A stretch of 41,711 bases of DNA from JBQSUQ01 sp052384575. GTDB lineage: Bacteria > Pseudomonadota > Gammaproteobacteria > Enterobacterales > Pasteurellaceae. A model generated the notes under the pieces. That model was given only the letters and a program-made list of their open reading frames with translations. It did not search any database and was not told the DNA's origin. Below, one piece after another: positions 26,101-33,974 of the stretch (position 1 is its first letter; each line of letters starts with the position of its first letter). The DNA lies in the NCBI GenBank assembly GCA_052384575.1, contig JBQSUQ010000008.1. One strand, written 5' to 3'. The translations under genes were made by a program, and so were the position numbers.

Positions 26101-26697
26101 ATGGAACATTTATTAAGTATTTTTGTAAAGTCTATCTTTATTGAAAATATGGCTCTTTCTTTCTTCCTAGGTATGTGTACATTCCTAGCGGTATCAAAGA
26201 AAGTATCCACCTCATTTGGTTTAGGGATTGCAGTAATTGTTGTTCTCGGTATTGCTGTGCCTGTAAACCAACTTGTTTATACCCATATTTTAAAAGATGG
26301 CGCACTTGTTGAAGGTATTGATTTAACCTTCTTACGCTTTATTACATTCATCGGTGTTATTGCTGCATTAGTACAAATCCTTGAAATGATCTTGGATAAG
26401 TTCTTCCCTGCTTTATACAGTGCATTAGGGATCTTCTTACCATTGATTACAGTAAACTGTGCAATTTTCGGTGGCGTATCTTTCATGGTGCAACGTGAAT
26501 ACAATTTCGTTGAATCTGTTGTTTACGGTATCGGTGCCGGTACAGGTTGGATGCTAGCTATCGTTTCATTAGCTGGTTTAACAGAAAAAATGAAATATTC
26601 TGATGTACCAGCTGGTTTACGCGGTTTAGGTATTACCTTTATCACCGTAGGCTTAATGGCATTAGGTTTCATGTCATTCTCAGGTATTCAATTATAA
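26101..26697 (+). CDS. nqrE: Na+-translocating NADH:quinone reductase subunit E
   Basis: 198-aa integral membrane subunit, paralogous to NqrD. Cys residues in the family positions appear in FFLGMCTFLAVSK and ITVNCAIFGG. The gene begins 3 bp after nqrD and is followed by AAGGAG ahead of nqrF. Confidence 0.96.
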   Translation: MEHLLSIFVKSIFIENMALSFFLGMCTFLAVSKKVSTSFGLGIAVIVVLGIAVPVNQLVYTHILKDGALVEGIDLTFLRFITFIGVIAALVQILEMILDKFFPALYSALGIFLPLITVNCAIFGGVSFMVQREYNFVESVVYGIGAGTGWMLAIVSLAGLTEKMKYSDVPAGLRGLGITFITVGLMALGFMSFSGIQL

Positions 26698-26707
26698 GGA
26701 GCATATC

Positions 26708-27937
26708 GTGGATAGTAATTTTATTTTCGGTATTGGCGTATTTACTGCCCTTGTATTGGTACTTGCGGTAGTTATCTTATTCGCTAAATCTAAATTAGTG
26801 GACTCTGGCGATATCACTATCTCGATCAACGAAGATCCAGAAAAAGCTATTACTTTACCTGCTGGCGGCAAATTATTAGGCGCATTAGCAAGCAAAGGGA
26901 TTTTTGTTTCATCTGCTTGTGGTGGCGGTGGCTCATGTGGTCAATGTATCGTTAAAGTAAAATCTGGCGGCGGTGAAATCCTACCAACAGAACTTTCACA
27001 CATTACTAAACGTGAAGCGAAAGAAGGCTATCGCCTTGCTTGCCAAGTAAACGTGAAAAGCAGCATGGATATTGAATTACCAGAAGAAATCTTTGGTGTA
27101 AAAAAATGGCAATGTACTGTTATTTCTAACGACAACAAAGCAACCTTCATCAAAGAGCTTAAATTGGCCATTCCTGAAGGCGAGGAAGTACCATTCCGCG
27201 CGGGTGGTTATATTCAAATTGAAGCTGACCCACACACAGTGCATTACAAAGACTTCGATATTCCACAAGAATATCATGAAGACTGGGATAAATTTGATTT
27301 ATGGCGTTATACATCAAAAGTGGACGAGCATATTGTGCGTGCTTACTCAATGGCATCATACCCAGAAGAGAAAGGTATCATTATGCTAAACGTGCGTATT
27401 GCAACGCCACCACCACGTAATCCAGATGTACCGCCAGGTCAAATGTCTTCATATATTTGGTCATTAAAAGCAGGCGATAAAGTCACTATTTCTGGTCCAT
27501 TCGGTGAATTCTTCGCCAAAGAAACAGACAATGAAATGGTATTTATCGGTGGTGGTGCAGGTATGGCGCCAATGCGTTCACATATATTTGACCAGTTAAA
27601 ACGTTTGAAATCAAAACGTAAAATGTCATTCTGGTATGGTGCACGTTCTAAACGTGAAATGTTCTATGTCGAAGACTTTGACGGCTTACAAGCTGAAAAT
27701 GACAACTTCGTATGGCATGTGGCGCTTTCTGATCCACTTCCAGAAGATAATTGGGATGGTTACACAGGCTTTATTCACAACGTCCTTTATGAAAACTACC
27801 TGAAAAATCATGAAGCGCCAGAAGATTGTGAATACTATATGTGTGGACCACCAGTGATGAACGCCGCGGTAATCAATATGTTAAAAGATTTAGGCGTTGA
27901 AGATGAAAACATCTTATTAGATGATTTCGGTGGTTAA
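26708..27937 (+). CDS. nqrF: Na+-translocating NADH:quinone reductase subunit F
   Basis: NADH-oxidising subunit. One N-terminal membrane helix is followed by a [2Fe-2S] ferredoxin domain with C71, C77, C80 and C112 (SSACGGGGSCGQC and LACQVNV). Then comes a ferredoxin-NADP-reductase-like module with the FAD motif RAYSMASYP and the nucleotide-binding GGGAGMAPMRSH, plus the C-terminal MCGPPVMN. The 409-aa protein starts at GTG 26708 with AAGGAG well placed; no in-frame ATG lies before the membrane helix. Followed by a long-loop hairpin before apbE. Confidence 0.97.
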   Translation: MDSNFIFGIGVFTALVLVLAVVILFAKSKLVDSGDITISINEDPEKAITLPAGGKLLGALASKGIFVSSACGGGGSCGQCIVKVKSGGGEILPTELSHITKREAKEGYRLACQVNVKSSMDIELPEEIFGVKKWQCTVISNDNKATFIKELKLAIPEGEEVPFRAGGYIQIEADPHTVHYKDFDIPQEYHEDWDKFDLWRYTSKVDEHIVRAYSMASYPEEKGIIMLNVRIATPPPRNPDVPPGQMSSYIWSLKAGDKVTISGPFGEFFAKETDNEMVFIGGGAGMAPMRSHIFDQLKRLKSKRKMSFWYGARSKREMFYVEDFDGLQAENDNFVWHVALSDPLPEDNWDGYTGFIHNVLYENYLKNHEAPEDCEYYMCGPPVMNAAVINMLKDLGVEDENILLDDFGG

Positions 27938-27956
27938 TCCCTCATAACATCTAAAA

Positions 27957-27998
27957 AAGTGCGGTCAGATTTTGTAAAGTTTTGCAGAATCTGACCGC
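27957..27998 (+). terminator. Uptake-signal hairpin in the nqrF-apbE gap (possible attenuator)
   Basis: GCGGTCAGATT (27961-27971) and AATCTGACCGC (27988-27998) form a perfect 11-bp stem with a 16-nt loop; the left arm overlaps an uptake signal at 27957-27965. It lacks a T-run, so it may moderate or protect the transcript rather than terminate it. Located between nqrF and apbE. Confidence 0.5.
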
Positions 27999-28076
27999 TT
28001 GTATTCCACGTTAGAAAATAAATGAAAATGTATTCCCTATCTTTTCATTTATTTTCTTAGTTTTTAAGGAGTCTCA

Positions 28077-29120
28077 GTGAACATGAGAAAGATACCCCAT
28101 TGGATTTACGCAAGCCTTCTCAGCTTATTATTAATTGCTTGCGAAAAACCAGCACAACAAATTGCCCTTGAAGGCAAAACCATGGGCACAACTTACCATA
28201 TAAAATATATGGATAATCCCCAATTAAAACAAAATGCAGAACAAATGCACCAAGGCATTGAAGCAATTTTGAAAGATGTGAATGCCAAAATGTCTACCTA
28301 TATTCCCGACTCAGAGCTGAGCTTATTTAATAAAAATCCCTTAACCAATCAACCCATTGAGGTATCCGCGGATTTAGCTCGAGTTGTCGCGGAAGCTATT
28401 GAATTAAATACGGTGACACAAGGCGCATTGGATGTAACTGTGGGCCCTATCGTGAATTTATGGGGATTTGGTCCTGAAAAACGTGTAGAAAAAGCACCAA
28501 CAGCGGAGCAAATTGCAGAACGTAAGGCTTGGGTAGGTATTGATAAAGTCAAGCTCACCGAACAGAACGGCAAGTTTTTCCTCACAAAATCGGTGCCACA
28601 ACTTTATATTGATCTGTCATCTATTGCCAAAGGTTTTGGCGTCGATCTCGTTGCTGATTATATTCAGTCCATGGGAGCCGAAAACTATCTGGTTGAAATT
28701 GGTGGCGAAATTCGTGCTCATGGCAAAAATACGGAAGGAAAAGATTGGCAAATTGCGATCGAAAAACCAAATTTTGATGGCTCACGCAGCGTTTCTCAAG
28801 TGATTGGATTAAAAGATTTTGCCATGGCAACCTCTGGCGATTATCGTAACTATTTTGAAGATAACGGGCAACGTTTCTCACATGAAATAGATCCAAACAC
28901 TTGCCGGCCAATTCAACATAATTTAGCCTCTATTACCGTATTGGCAAACCGCTCTATGACAGCAGACGGCTTATCCACAGGACTTTATGTCTTAGGCGCA
29001 GAAAAAGCATTGCAAGTGGCAGAACAGCACAAAATCCCAATCTACTTAACCGTCAAAACAGAAAAAGGATTTGAAAACAAAATGTCATCCGCATTTAGTC
29101 AATTAATTAATCAACAATAA
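28077..29120 (+). CDS. apbE: FAD:protein FMN transferase ApbE
   Basis: Periplasmic, membrane-anchored flavin transferase that attaches FMN to the SGAT threonines of NqrB and NqrC. A lipoprotein signal ends in the lipobox LLIAC. Family motifs include KTMGTTYHIKY, DLSSIAKGFGVDLVADY, ENYLVEIGGEIRAHG, SHEIDPNTCRP and the C-terminal TADGLSTGLYVLG. GTG 28077 is favoured by AAGGAG 5 nt upstream; an ATG two codons later is the alternative (345 aa). Its place right after nqrF fits its role. Confidence 0.95.
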   Translation: MNMRKIPHWIYASLLSLLLIACEKPAQQIALEGKTMGTTYHIKYMDNPQLKQNAEQMHQGIEAILKDVNAKMSTYIPDSELSLFNKNPLTNQPIEVSADLARVVAEAIELNTVTQGALDVTVGPIVNLWGFGPEKRVEKAPTAEQIAERKAWVGIDKVKLTEQNGKFFLTKSVPQLYIDLSSIAKGFGVDLVADYIQSMGAENYLVEIGGEIRAHGKNTEGKDWQIAIEKPNFDGSRSVSQVIGLKDFAMATSGDYRNYFEDNGQRFSHEIDPNTCRPIQHNLASITVLANRSMTADGLSTGLYVLGAEKALQVAEQHKIPIYLTVKTEKGFENKMSSAFSQLINQQ

Positions 29121-29129
29121 GGTCAGATT

Positions 29130-29384
29130 ATGAAACTTTTTTTAATCACATTTGCTATCTTTATCTTTGTTATTCTTGGTATGGCAATCGGCTATATTTT
29201 CCAGAAGAAAAAAATTGCAGGTAGCTGTGGCGGTATCTCAGCATTAGGTATGAAGAAAGTCTGCGATTGCGATGAACCTTGCGATAATCTTAAAGCCAAA
29301 TTAGACGCAGGCGATGAAGCAGCAAAAGCAGAATACGAAGAAAAATTCGCTAAAAAACAACCGCAGTTTTATGAAGTGAAATAA
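29130..29384 (+). CDS. nqrM: NqrM, assembly factor of Na+-NQR
   Basis: 84-aa protein with one N-terminal membrane helix (about residues 3-24) and four cysteines, C33, C45, C47 and C51, in SCGGISALGMKKVCDCDEPC. This is the NqrM (formerly DUF539) pattern; in Vibrio it is required to assemble the enzyme, probably by delivering iron to the intramembrane Cys site of NqrD/E. It follows apbE by 9 bp, completing the conserved nqrABCDEF-apbE-nqrM unit. Confidence 0.93.
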   Translation: MKLFLITFAIFIFVILGMAIGYIFQKKKIAGSCGGISALGMKKVCDCDEPCDNLKAKLDAGDEAAKAEYEEKFAKKQPQFYEVK

Positions 29385-29404
29385 CTGACAGAGCAAGAAT
29401 CGAT

Positions 29405-30361
29405 ATGAATTCAGAACATTCTCTTTTCGAACAAACGAAAGCTGTATTATTTGGTGTTGCTGTGGCGGATGCTTTAGGTGTGCCTGTTGAATTTGAAAGC
29501 CGTGAGTATTTACAGTCAAACCCTGTGACGAAAATGTTGGAATATGGCACTTATCATCAGCCCAAAGGCACTTGGTCTGATGATAGTTCAATGACTTTTT
29601 GCTTAGCAGAGTCCCTTTCTAAAGGATATGATTTAGATGATATTGCCCGAACTTCATTTAAATGGATGAATGAAGCTTATTGGACACCATATGAAGAGGT
29701 TTTCGATATTGGTAGAGGCACATTGCAAGCATTAATGAAATTAGATAAAGGCATTTCTCCTAGAGATTCGGGTGGTCAAGCAGAAACAGATAATGGCAAC
29801 GGATCATTGATGCGAATTTTACCATTGGTGTTTGAAGTCAAAAACACATCTTTAGATGACACATTCACCAAGGTTTGTGATGTTGGGGGATTTACTCACG
29901 GGCATATTCGTAGCCACCTGGCTTGTTTATACTACATTGAGTTTGCTAGATTCCTGCTTGATGGAAAAGATAAATTTGAAATTTACCAACAGTTAAAAAA
30001 TCCAATTCAAGCGTTTATCCATCACATTGGAGCCACAAAAGAACTTACACATTTCTCTCGTTTATTAAGCGATGACATCTGGAAATTCTCTTCAGACGAC
30101 ATTTACAGCAGTGGTTATGTGATGCACACTTTAGAAGCAAGTATTTGGTGTTTACTGACCACAAACAACTATAAAGAAGCAGTGTTAAAAGCCGTGAATT
30201 TGGGTGAAGATACAGATACAACCGCAGCAGTAACGGGTGGATTAGCAGCTCTATTATATGGTTTTAATGAAATCCCAAAAGAGTGGATCGAGCAGTTAGC
30301 TAAGAAAGATAAGATAGAAGAATTATCTAATCAATTAGCAAAACGATATTTGCGAGAATAA
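29405..30361 (+). CDS. ADP-ribosylglycohydrolase (DraG) family protein
   Basis: 318-aa protein of the all-helical, dinuclear-Mg ADP-ribosylhydrolase family. Metal-ligand motifs are GTWSDDSSM (D59, D60) near the N-terminus and GEDTDTTAA (D269, D271, T272) near the C-terminus; FGVAVADALGVPVEF and TDNGNGSLMRILPL are also typical. Members remove ADP-ribose from arginine in proteins or hydrolyse related ADP-ribosyl compounds; the substrate here is unknown. No ADP-ribosyltransferase partner lies in the window. It starts 20 bp after nqrM and ends 2 bp before mnmA, so it is embedded in the transcription unit. No perfect uptake signal lies inside. Probably an accessory insertion, which is inference. 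Confidence 0.88.
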   Translation: MNSEHSLFEQTKAVLFGVAVADALGVPVEFESREYLQSNPVTKMLEYGTYHQPKGTWSDDSSMTFCLAESLSKGYDLDDIARTSFKWMNEAYWTPYEEVFDIGRGTLQALMKLDKGISPRDSGGQAETDNGNGSLMRILPLVFEVKNTSLDDTFTKVCDVGGFTHGHIRSHLACLYYIEFARFLLDGKDKFEIYQQLKNPIQAFIHHIGATKELTHFSRLLSDDIWKFSSDDIYSSGYVMHTLEASIWCLLTTNNYKEAVLKAVNLGEDTDTTAAVTGGLAALLYGFNEIPKEWIEQLAKKDKIEELSNQLAKRYLRE

Positions 30362-30363
30362 TA

Positions 30364-31515
30364 ATGAAGTCAAAAACCTACGAAAAAAATTTTCCAAAAT
30401 TAACCGCACTTGAGTTGGCAGAAAATGCCAAAAAGAAAGTTATTTGTGGTATGTCAGGCGGCGTGGATTCTTCAGTGTCTGCTTTTATTCTTCAACAACA
30501 AGGCTACCAAGTGGAAGGCTTGTTTATGAAGAATTGGGAAGAAGATGATGATACGGATTATTGCACTGCGGCAGCTGATTTAGCTGATGCTCAAGCTGTA
30601 TGTGATAAATTAGGCATTAAACTGCATAAAATCAACTTTGCAGCGGAATATTGGGACAATGTGTTTGAGCATTTTCTTGCTGAATACAAAGCAGGTCGCA
30701 CGCCAAATCCTGATATTCTCTGTAATAAAGAAATTAAATTTAAAGCTTTCTTAGAATATGCAGCGGAAGATTTAGGTGCAGATTATATTGCGACGGGTCA
30801 TTATGTGCGTCGTGGCGAACAAAATGGCGAATGTCAATTATTACGCGGTTTAGATAATAATAAAGATCAAAGCTACTTTCTTTATACGTTAAGTAAAACA
30901 CAGATAGCGCAAAGTTTATTCCCTGTAGGTGAAATAGAAAAACCAGTTGTGCGCGCCATCGCGGAAGATCTCGGCTTAGTAACTGCAAAGAAAAAAGATT
31001 CAACCGGTATTTGCTTTATTGGCGAGCGTAAATTTAAAGACTTCTTAGCGCGTTATTTACCTGCACAATCAGGCAATATTCGTACCATTGATGGACAGAT
31101 TATTGGTCGTCATGATGGCTTAATGTATCACACATTAGGGCAGCGCAAAGGGCTTGGTATCGGCGGAATTAAAGGAATGAGCGAGAACGCATGGTATGTT
31201 GTGGAAAAAGATTTGATCAATAACGAACTGATCGTTGCCCAAGGGCAAGATAATTCGGCATTGCTTTCTCAAGGTTTGATTGCACAACAATTACATTGGG
31301 TTAATCGTCAACCTATTCGTGAGCCCTTACGTTGTACGGTAAAAACTCGCTATCGTCAGACAGATATTCCTTGCCAAATTACGCCGATTGATGATGATTG
31401 CATTGAAGTCCGTTTTGATGAGCCTCAAATTGCGGTTACACCAGGGCAATCAGCAGTATTCTATCAAGGCGAGATTTGTCTTGGCGGTGGGATTATCGAA
31501 TCACAAATTAAATAA
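30364..31515 (+). CDS. mnmA: tRNA-specific 2-thiouridylase MnmA
   Basis: Thiolates U34 of Lys, Glu and Gln tRNAs using sulfur relayed from IscS via Tus proteins. The PP-loop ATP-pyrophosphatase motif is GMSGGVDSSVSAF (from residue 29). Catalytic cysteines are C120 (NPDILCNKEIKF) and C217 (STGICFIGERKF), each offset by 18 from E. coli because of an N-terminal extension that contains an uptake signal (30403-30411, coding for TAL). At 383 aa it is otherwise normal. It ends in a terminator built from two opposed uptake signals. Confidence 0.97.
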   Translation: MKSKTYEKNFPKLTALELAENAKKKVICGMSGGVDSSVSAFILQQQGYQVEGLFMKNWEEDDDTDYCTAAADLADAQAVCDKLGIKLHKINFAAEYWDNVFEHFLAEYKAGRTPNPDILCNKEIKFKAFLEYAAEDLGADYIATGHYVRRGEQNGECQLLRGLDNNKDQSYFLYTLSKTQIAQSLFPVGEIEKPVVRAIAEDLGLVTAKKKDSTGICFIGERKFKDFLARYLPAQSGNIRTIDGQIIGRHDGLMYHTLGQRKGLGIGGIKGMSENAWYVVEKDLINNELIVAQGQDNSALLSQGLIAQQLHWVNRQPIREPLRCTVKTRYRQTDIPCQITPIDDDCIEVRFDEPQIAVTPGQSAVFYQGEICLGGGIIESQIK

Positions 31516-31523
31516 TCTGTTTC

Positions 31524-31563
31524 AAGTGCGGTCAAAAAGATCTGATTTTTCACCGCACTTTTT
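31524..31563 (+). terminator. mnmA terminator made of inverted uptake signals
   Basis: AAGTGCGGT (31524-31532) pairs with ACCGCACTT (31552-31560). After one C/C mismatch, AAAAA pairs with TTTTT to extend the stem around a 7-nt loop. TTTTT follows. Both arms are perfect uptake signals. Confidence 0.85.
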
Positions 31564-31580
31564 CGAGAAACTCACATAAG

Positions 31581-31604
31581 AAAAGCGACTTAAGTCGCTT
31601 TTTT
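31581..31604. terminator. Second terminator, likely ending the nik operon
   Basis: Perfect palindrome AAAAGCGACTT/AAGTCGCTTTT at 31581-31602 with T residues to 31604 on the + strand. On the minus strand the same palindrome is followed by TTATGTGAG, so its effect on nikO transcription depends mainly on the T-rich end of the palindrome itself. Confidence 0.7.
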
Positions 31605-31609
31605 ATCAT

Positions 31610-32248
31610 TTAATCTTCTCTTGTGAAATACAATCGGCTATCCGCCAGCTGATCGGTAAAATTAAGATCATGTGAAGCAATAATCATAGGAAGATGTAAT
31701 TGCTTCAAAAGTGCGGTCAATTTTTGGATATTTTTGCTATCCAAACCATTTGTCGGCTCATCCAACAGCAATACTTGCGGTTGCATTGCCAATACGCCAG
31801 CTAAAGCAGTGAAATTCTGCTCACCGCCCGATAGCGTATTCACTGAGCGATCTTTCAATCTAGTAATATCAAGTCGTTCTAATTGTTGTAATGCAATATC
31901 ATAGGCTTGTTGCTTATCCATTCCCTGATTTAAAGGGCCAAAAGCCACATCATCTAATACGGTTGGTCCAAATAATTGTTCACTAGCATTTTGAAAACAA
32001 ATGCCAATTTTGCCTCTTAGCGGTACAAAATCAGCTTCTTTCTGGCAATGATTACCAAACCACTGAATTTCGCCCTGAGAAATAGGTAAAAATCCCAATA
32101 ATGCATGTAATAAAGTGGATTTACCACAACCAATTTCGCCTTGCAAAAACAGGCATTGTTGTGAGGTTAATGAAAAACTTAAATCAGAAATTATCGCTCG
32201 TCCATTGCGATGAAGATGAAGTTGATTTACTTGTAAAATATTAGCCAT
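31610..32248 (-). CDS. nikO: Nickel/cobalt ECF transporter ATP-binding protein (NikO/CbiO)
   Basis: 212-aa ABC ATPase that powers the ECF-type nickel/cobalt importer. Walker A is GEIGCGKSTLL, the Q-loop lies in CFQNASEQLFGPTV, the signature is NTLSGGEQ, Walker B is VLLLDEPTNGLD and the switch His is in IIASHDLN. Shorter than typical CbiO but complete in its motifs. It overlaps nikQ by 8 bp and is the last gene of the operon. The nik name is preferred because the nikKLMQO order matches the H. influenzae nickel system; cobalt cannot be excluded. Confidence 0.88.
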   Translation of the reverse strand: MANILQVNQLHLHRNGRAIISDLSFSLTSQQCLFLQGEIGCGKSTLLHALLGFLPISQGEIQWFGNHCQKEADFVPLRGKIGICFQNASEQLFGPTVLDDVAFGPLNQGMDKQQAYDIALQQLERLDITRLKDRSVNTLSGGEQNFTALAGVLAMQPQVLLLDEPTNGLDSKNIQKLTALLKQLHLPMIIASHDLNFTDQLADSRLYFTRED

Positions 32249-32876
32249 TCTTTTTTGTTATTTGCTGAAGTTGGAAGCCACGCGCTTTCAATGCCATTTC
32301 CGTCCGTTCCACTCTCATCATGGCATGAATGAGTAATAACGCCACTCGCTGCGCACTGACATAAAATGTGCGAGCGTTAAATTTCGCTTGGAAACCTCTC
32401 GCTCGCATTGCCATATCCATATTTTGATGTAATTCTTTAAATACCGCAATATAACGAACGGTTAAAACGAATAAATAAACCAATTTTCTTGGTAGAGGAA
32501 GCCGTTGAATAGCTTGCAGTAAAATGCTGTCATTGATGTTGAGCAACAAAGTCCACAATAAGATCAGAATTAAATTAATACGCAAGCTCATTAATAACGC
32601 GAGATTGATACCTTTTGGATTGAGGATGATACCTTGTGGGCTAATTTTCCAACTTAATGTCAGCCAAAGTAAGAGAGTAAAAATATGTAATTTTGACCAC
32701 AATTTCACATAAGTCATTAATGATTTACGGAAATAAAAAATCAATGAAATAAACAGAACTAGTGCCACTCCATTGAGTGCCACTAAAAGTGGAATATGTT
32801 GCACCGCACTTATGAGCAAGCTTAACAAAAAAGCATAAATTAAGCGAAAGTGCGGTTGAAAAAAAGGAAATTTCAT
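32241..32876 (-). CDS. nikQ: ECF transporter transmembrane protein (NikQ/CbiQ)
   Basis: 211-aa integral membrane T-component linking the ATPase to the substrate-binding component. Hydrophobic segments fill the first 130 residues. The cytoplasmic coupling helices carry the family AxARGF motifs as MAMRARGFQA and MALKARGFQL, which contact the ATPase. It overlaps nikM by 4 bp and nikO by 8 bp. Two uptake signals lie in the 5' part of the gene. Confidence 0.9.
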   Translation of the reverse strand: MKFPFFQPHFRLIYAFLLSLLISAVQHIPLLVALNGVALVLFISLIFYFRKSLMTYVKLWSKLHIFTLLLWLTLSWKISPQGIILNPKGINLALLMSLRINLILILLWTLLLNINDSILLQAIQRLPLPRKLVYLFVLTVRYIAVFKELHQNMDMAMRARGFQAKFNARTFYVSAQRVALLLIHAMMRVERTEMALKARGFQLQQITKKNG

Positions 32877-33484
32877 TGGTTCGTACAGAAAATTGCAGGC
32901 GACATTTTGGCTAATAATAAAATCACTACAAGACTAATTATGCTATCCACAATAAATACAGGTAAATGGGAAACCAGTAGCAGCACAATTAAATCGTAAT
33001 ACGCTTTTCCACCATCAAAGGTCAGCACAAGAGAAGCAAAAAGTGCAGCACCACCCACACCAAGAATACCCGCTAAAATGCCGGCTATCATTTTCTGCTG
33101 ACGAGAACTTTCTATCTTTACCAAAGGGCGACATAAATAGAACACTAAGACGGCAGGAAAAGCCATAATGCACAAGTTCACACCTAATACAGCCAAACCA
33201 CCGAATGAGAAAAATAATGCTTGTAATAATAGGGCGATTAAAAATGCAGGAAACACAGCCCAACCGAGAAATAATCCCGCCATGCCATTTAAAATTAAAT
33301 GAACACTGCCAATCCCCACTGGAATATGTATTGTACTAGCAACAAAAAAAGCGGCAGAAAACAACGCAGTTAAGGAAAATTGTTCTGCTTTAATTTGGCG
33401 TAAACCAACAAATACACCAACAGCTGCAAGTACAGCACCAGTGATCAATGTTGGGGTATGTAATACACCTTCAGATAAATGCAT
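32873..33484 (-). CDS. nikM: ECF transporter substrate-binding membrane protein (NikM/CbiM)
   Basis: 203-aa integral membrane S-component that binds the metal. The N-terminus MHLSEGVLH has His at position 2; in NikM structures the Met1 amine, His2 and an internal His coordinate Ni(II). Candidate internal ligands are H53 and H62 in STIHIPVGIGSVHLILNG. Multiple membrane helices cover the rest. Starts 1 bp after the nikL stop and overlaps nikQ by 4 bp. Confidence 0.92.
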   Translation of the reverse strand: MHLSEGVLHTPTLITGAVLAAVGVFVGLRQIKAEQFSLTALFSAAFFVASTIHIPVGIGSVHLILNGMAGLFLGWAVFPAFLIALLLQALFFSFGGLAVLGVNLCIMAFPAVLVFYLCRPLVKIESSRQQKMIAGILAGILGVGGAALFASLVLTFDGGKAYYDLIVLLLVSHLPVFIVDSIISLVVILLLAKMSPAIFCTNQ

Positions 33485-33485
33485 A

Positions 33486-33974
33486 TTAGTCTCTCTTGCC
33501 TGAGGTTAATGTGCGGCGTGACTGCCACAACGCCCATAAACCAATGATGCCAACAATATAGCCGATACCGCCGATCACATCACGCCAATAAATTTTATCT
33601 CTTAATTGAGCAATATCTTCGCGTAATAAAATCAAAGCGTTATCATTATTTGCCGCTTGCTGATGAATACGGTTAGCGATCACAGTAGCTCGATGGCCTT
33701 CTTCTCCTTCAACCACGACTTTAAACAGATGTTCACCCGAAGCCTGTAAGCTAAAGCGACCCGTTTCATCTGTTTTGCCACTCACTATGTTATCTTGCTG
33801 ACCTTGAGGATAAGCTTCTACATAGGTTTCCGCAGCGGGTGTCATATCAGAATAATAGGCTTTACCCGTAATTTGTTTGCCATCATATTGGGCGATCACA
33901 TACAAACTATGTGATAACGCACTTTGGCTGAAAACAGCCAAAAGTGCGGTTAAAATAATTAAAACTTTTTTCAT
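33486..33974 (-). CDS. nikL: NikL/CbiL-type accessory membrane protein
   Basis: 162-aa protein with a signal peptide (about residues 1-21, cleavage near SALS-HSL), a periplasmic carboxypeptidase-regulatory-like beta domain (YYSDMTPAAETYVEAY; GKTDETGRFSLQASG) and a C-terminal membrane helix (YIVGIIGLWALW) with a basic tail. This matches NikL of the nikKLMQO systems, a small transmembrane accessory needed for nickel uptake. The mature N-terminus begins with His. It is adjacent to nikK and nikM without gaps. An uptake signal lies in the signal-peptide codons. Confidence 0.85.
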   Translation of the reverse strand: MKKVLIILTALLAVFSQSALSHSLYVIAQYDGKQITGKAYYSDMTPAAETYVEAYPQGQQDNIVSGKTDETGRFSLQASGEHLFKVVVEGEEGHRATVIANRIHQQAANNDNALILLREDIAQLRDKIYWRDVIGGIGYIVGIIGLWALWQSRRTLTSGKRD

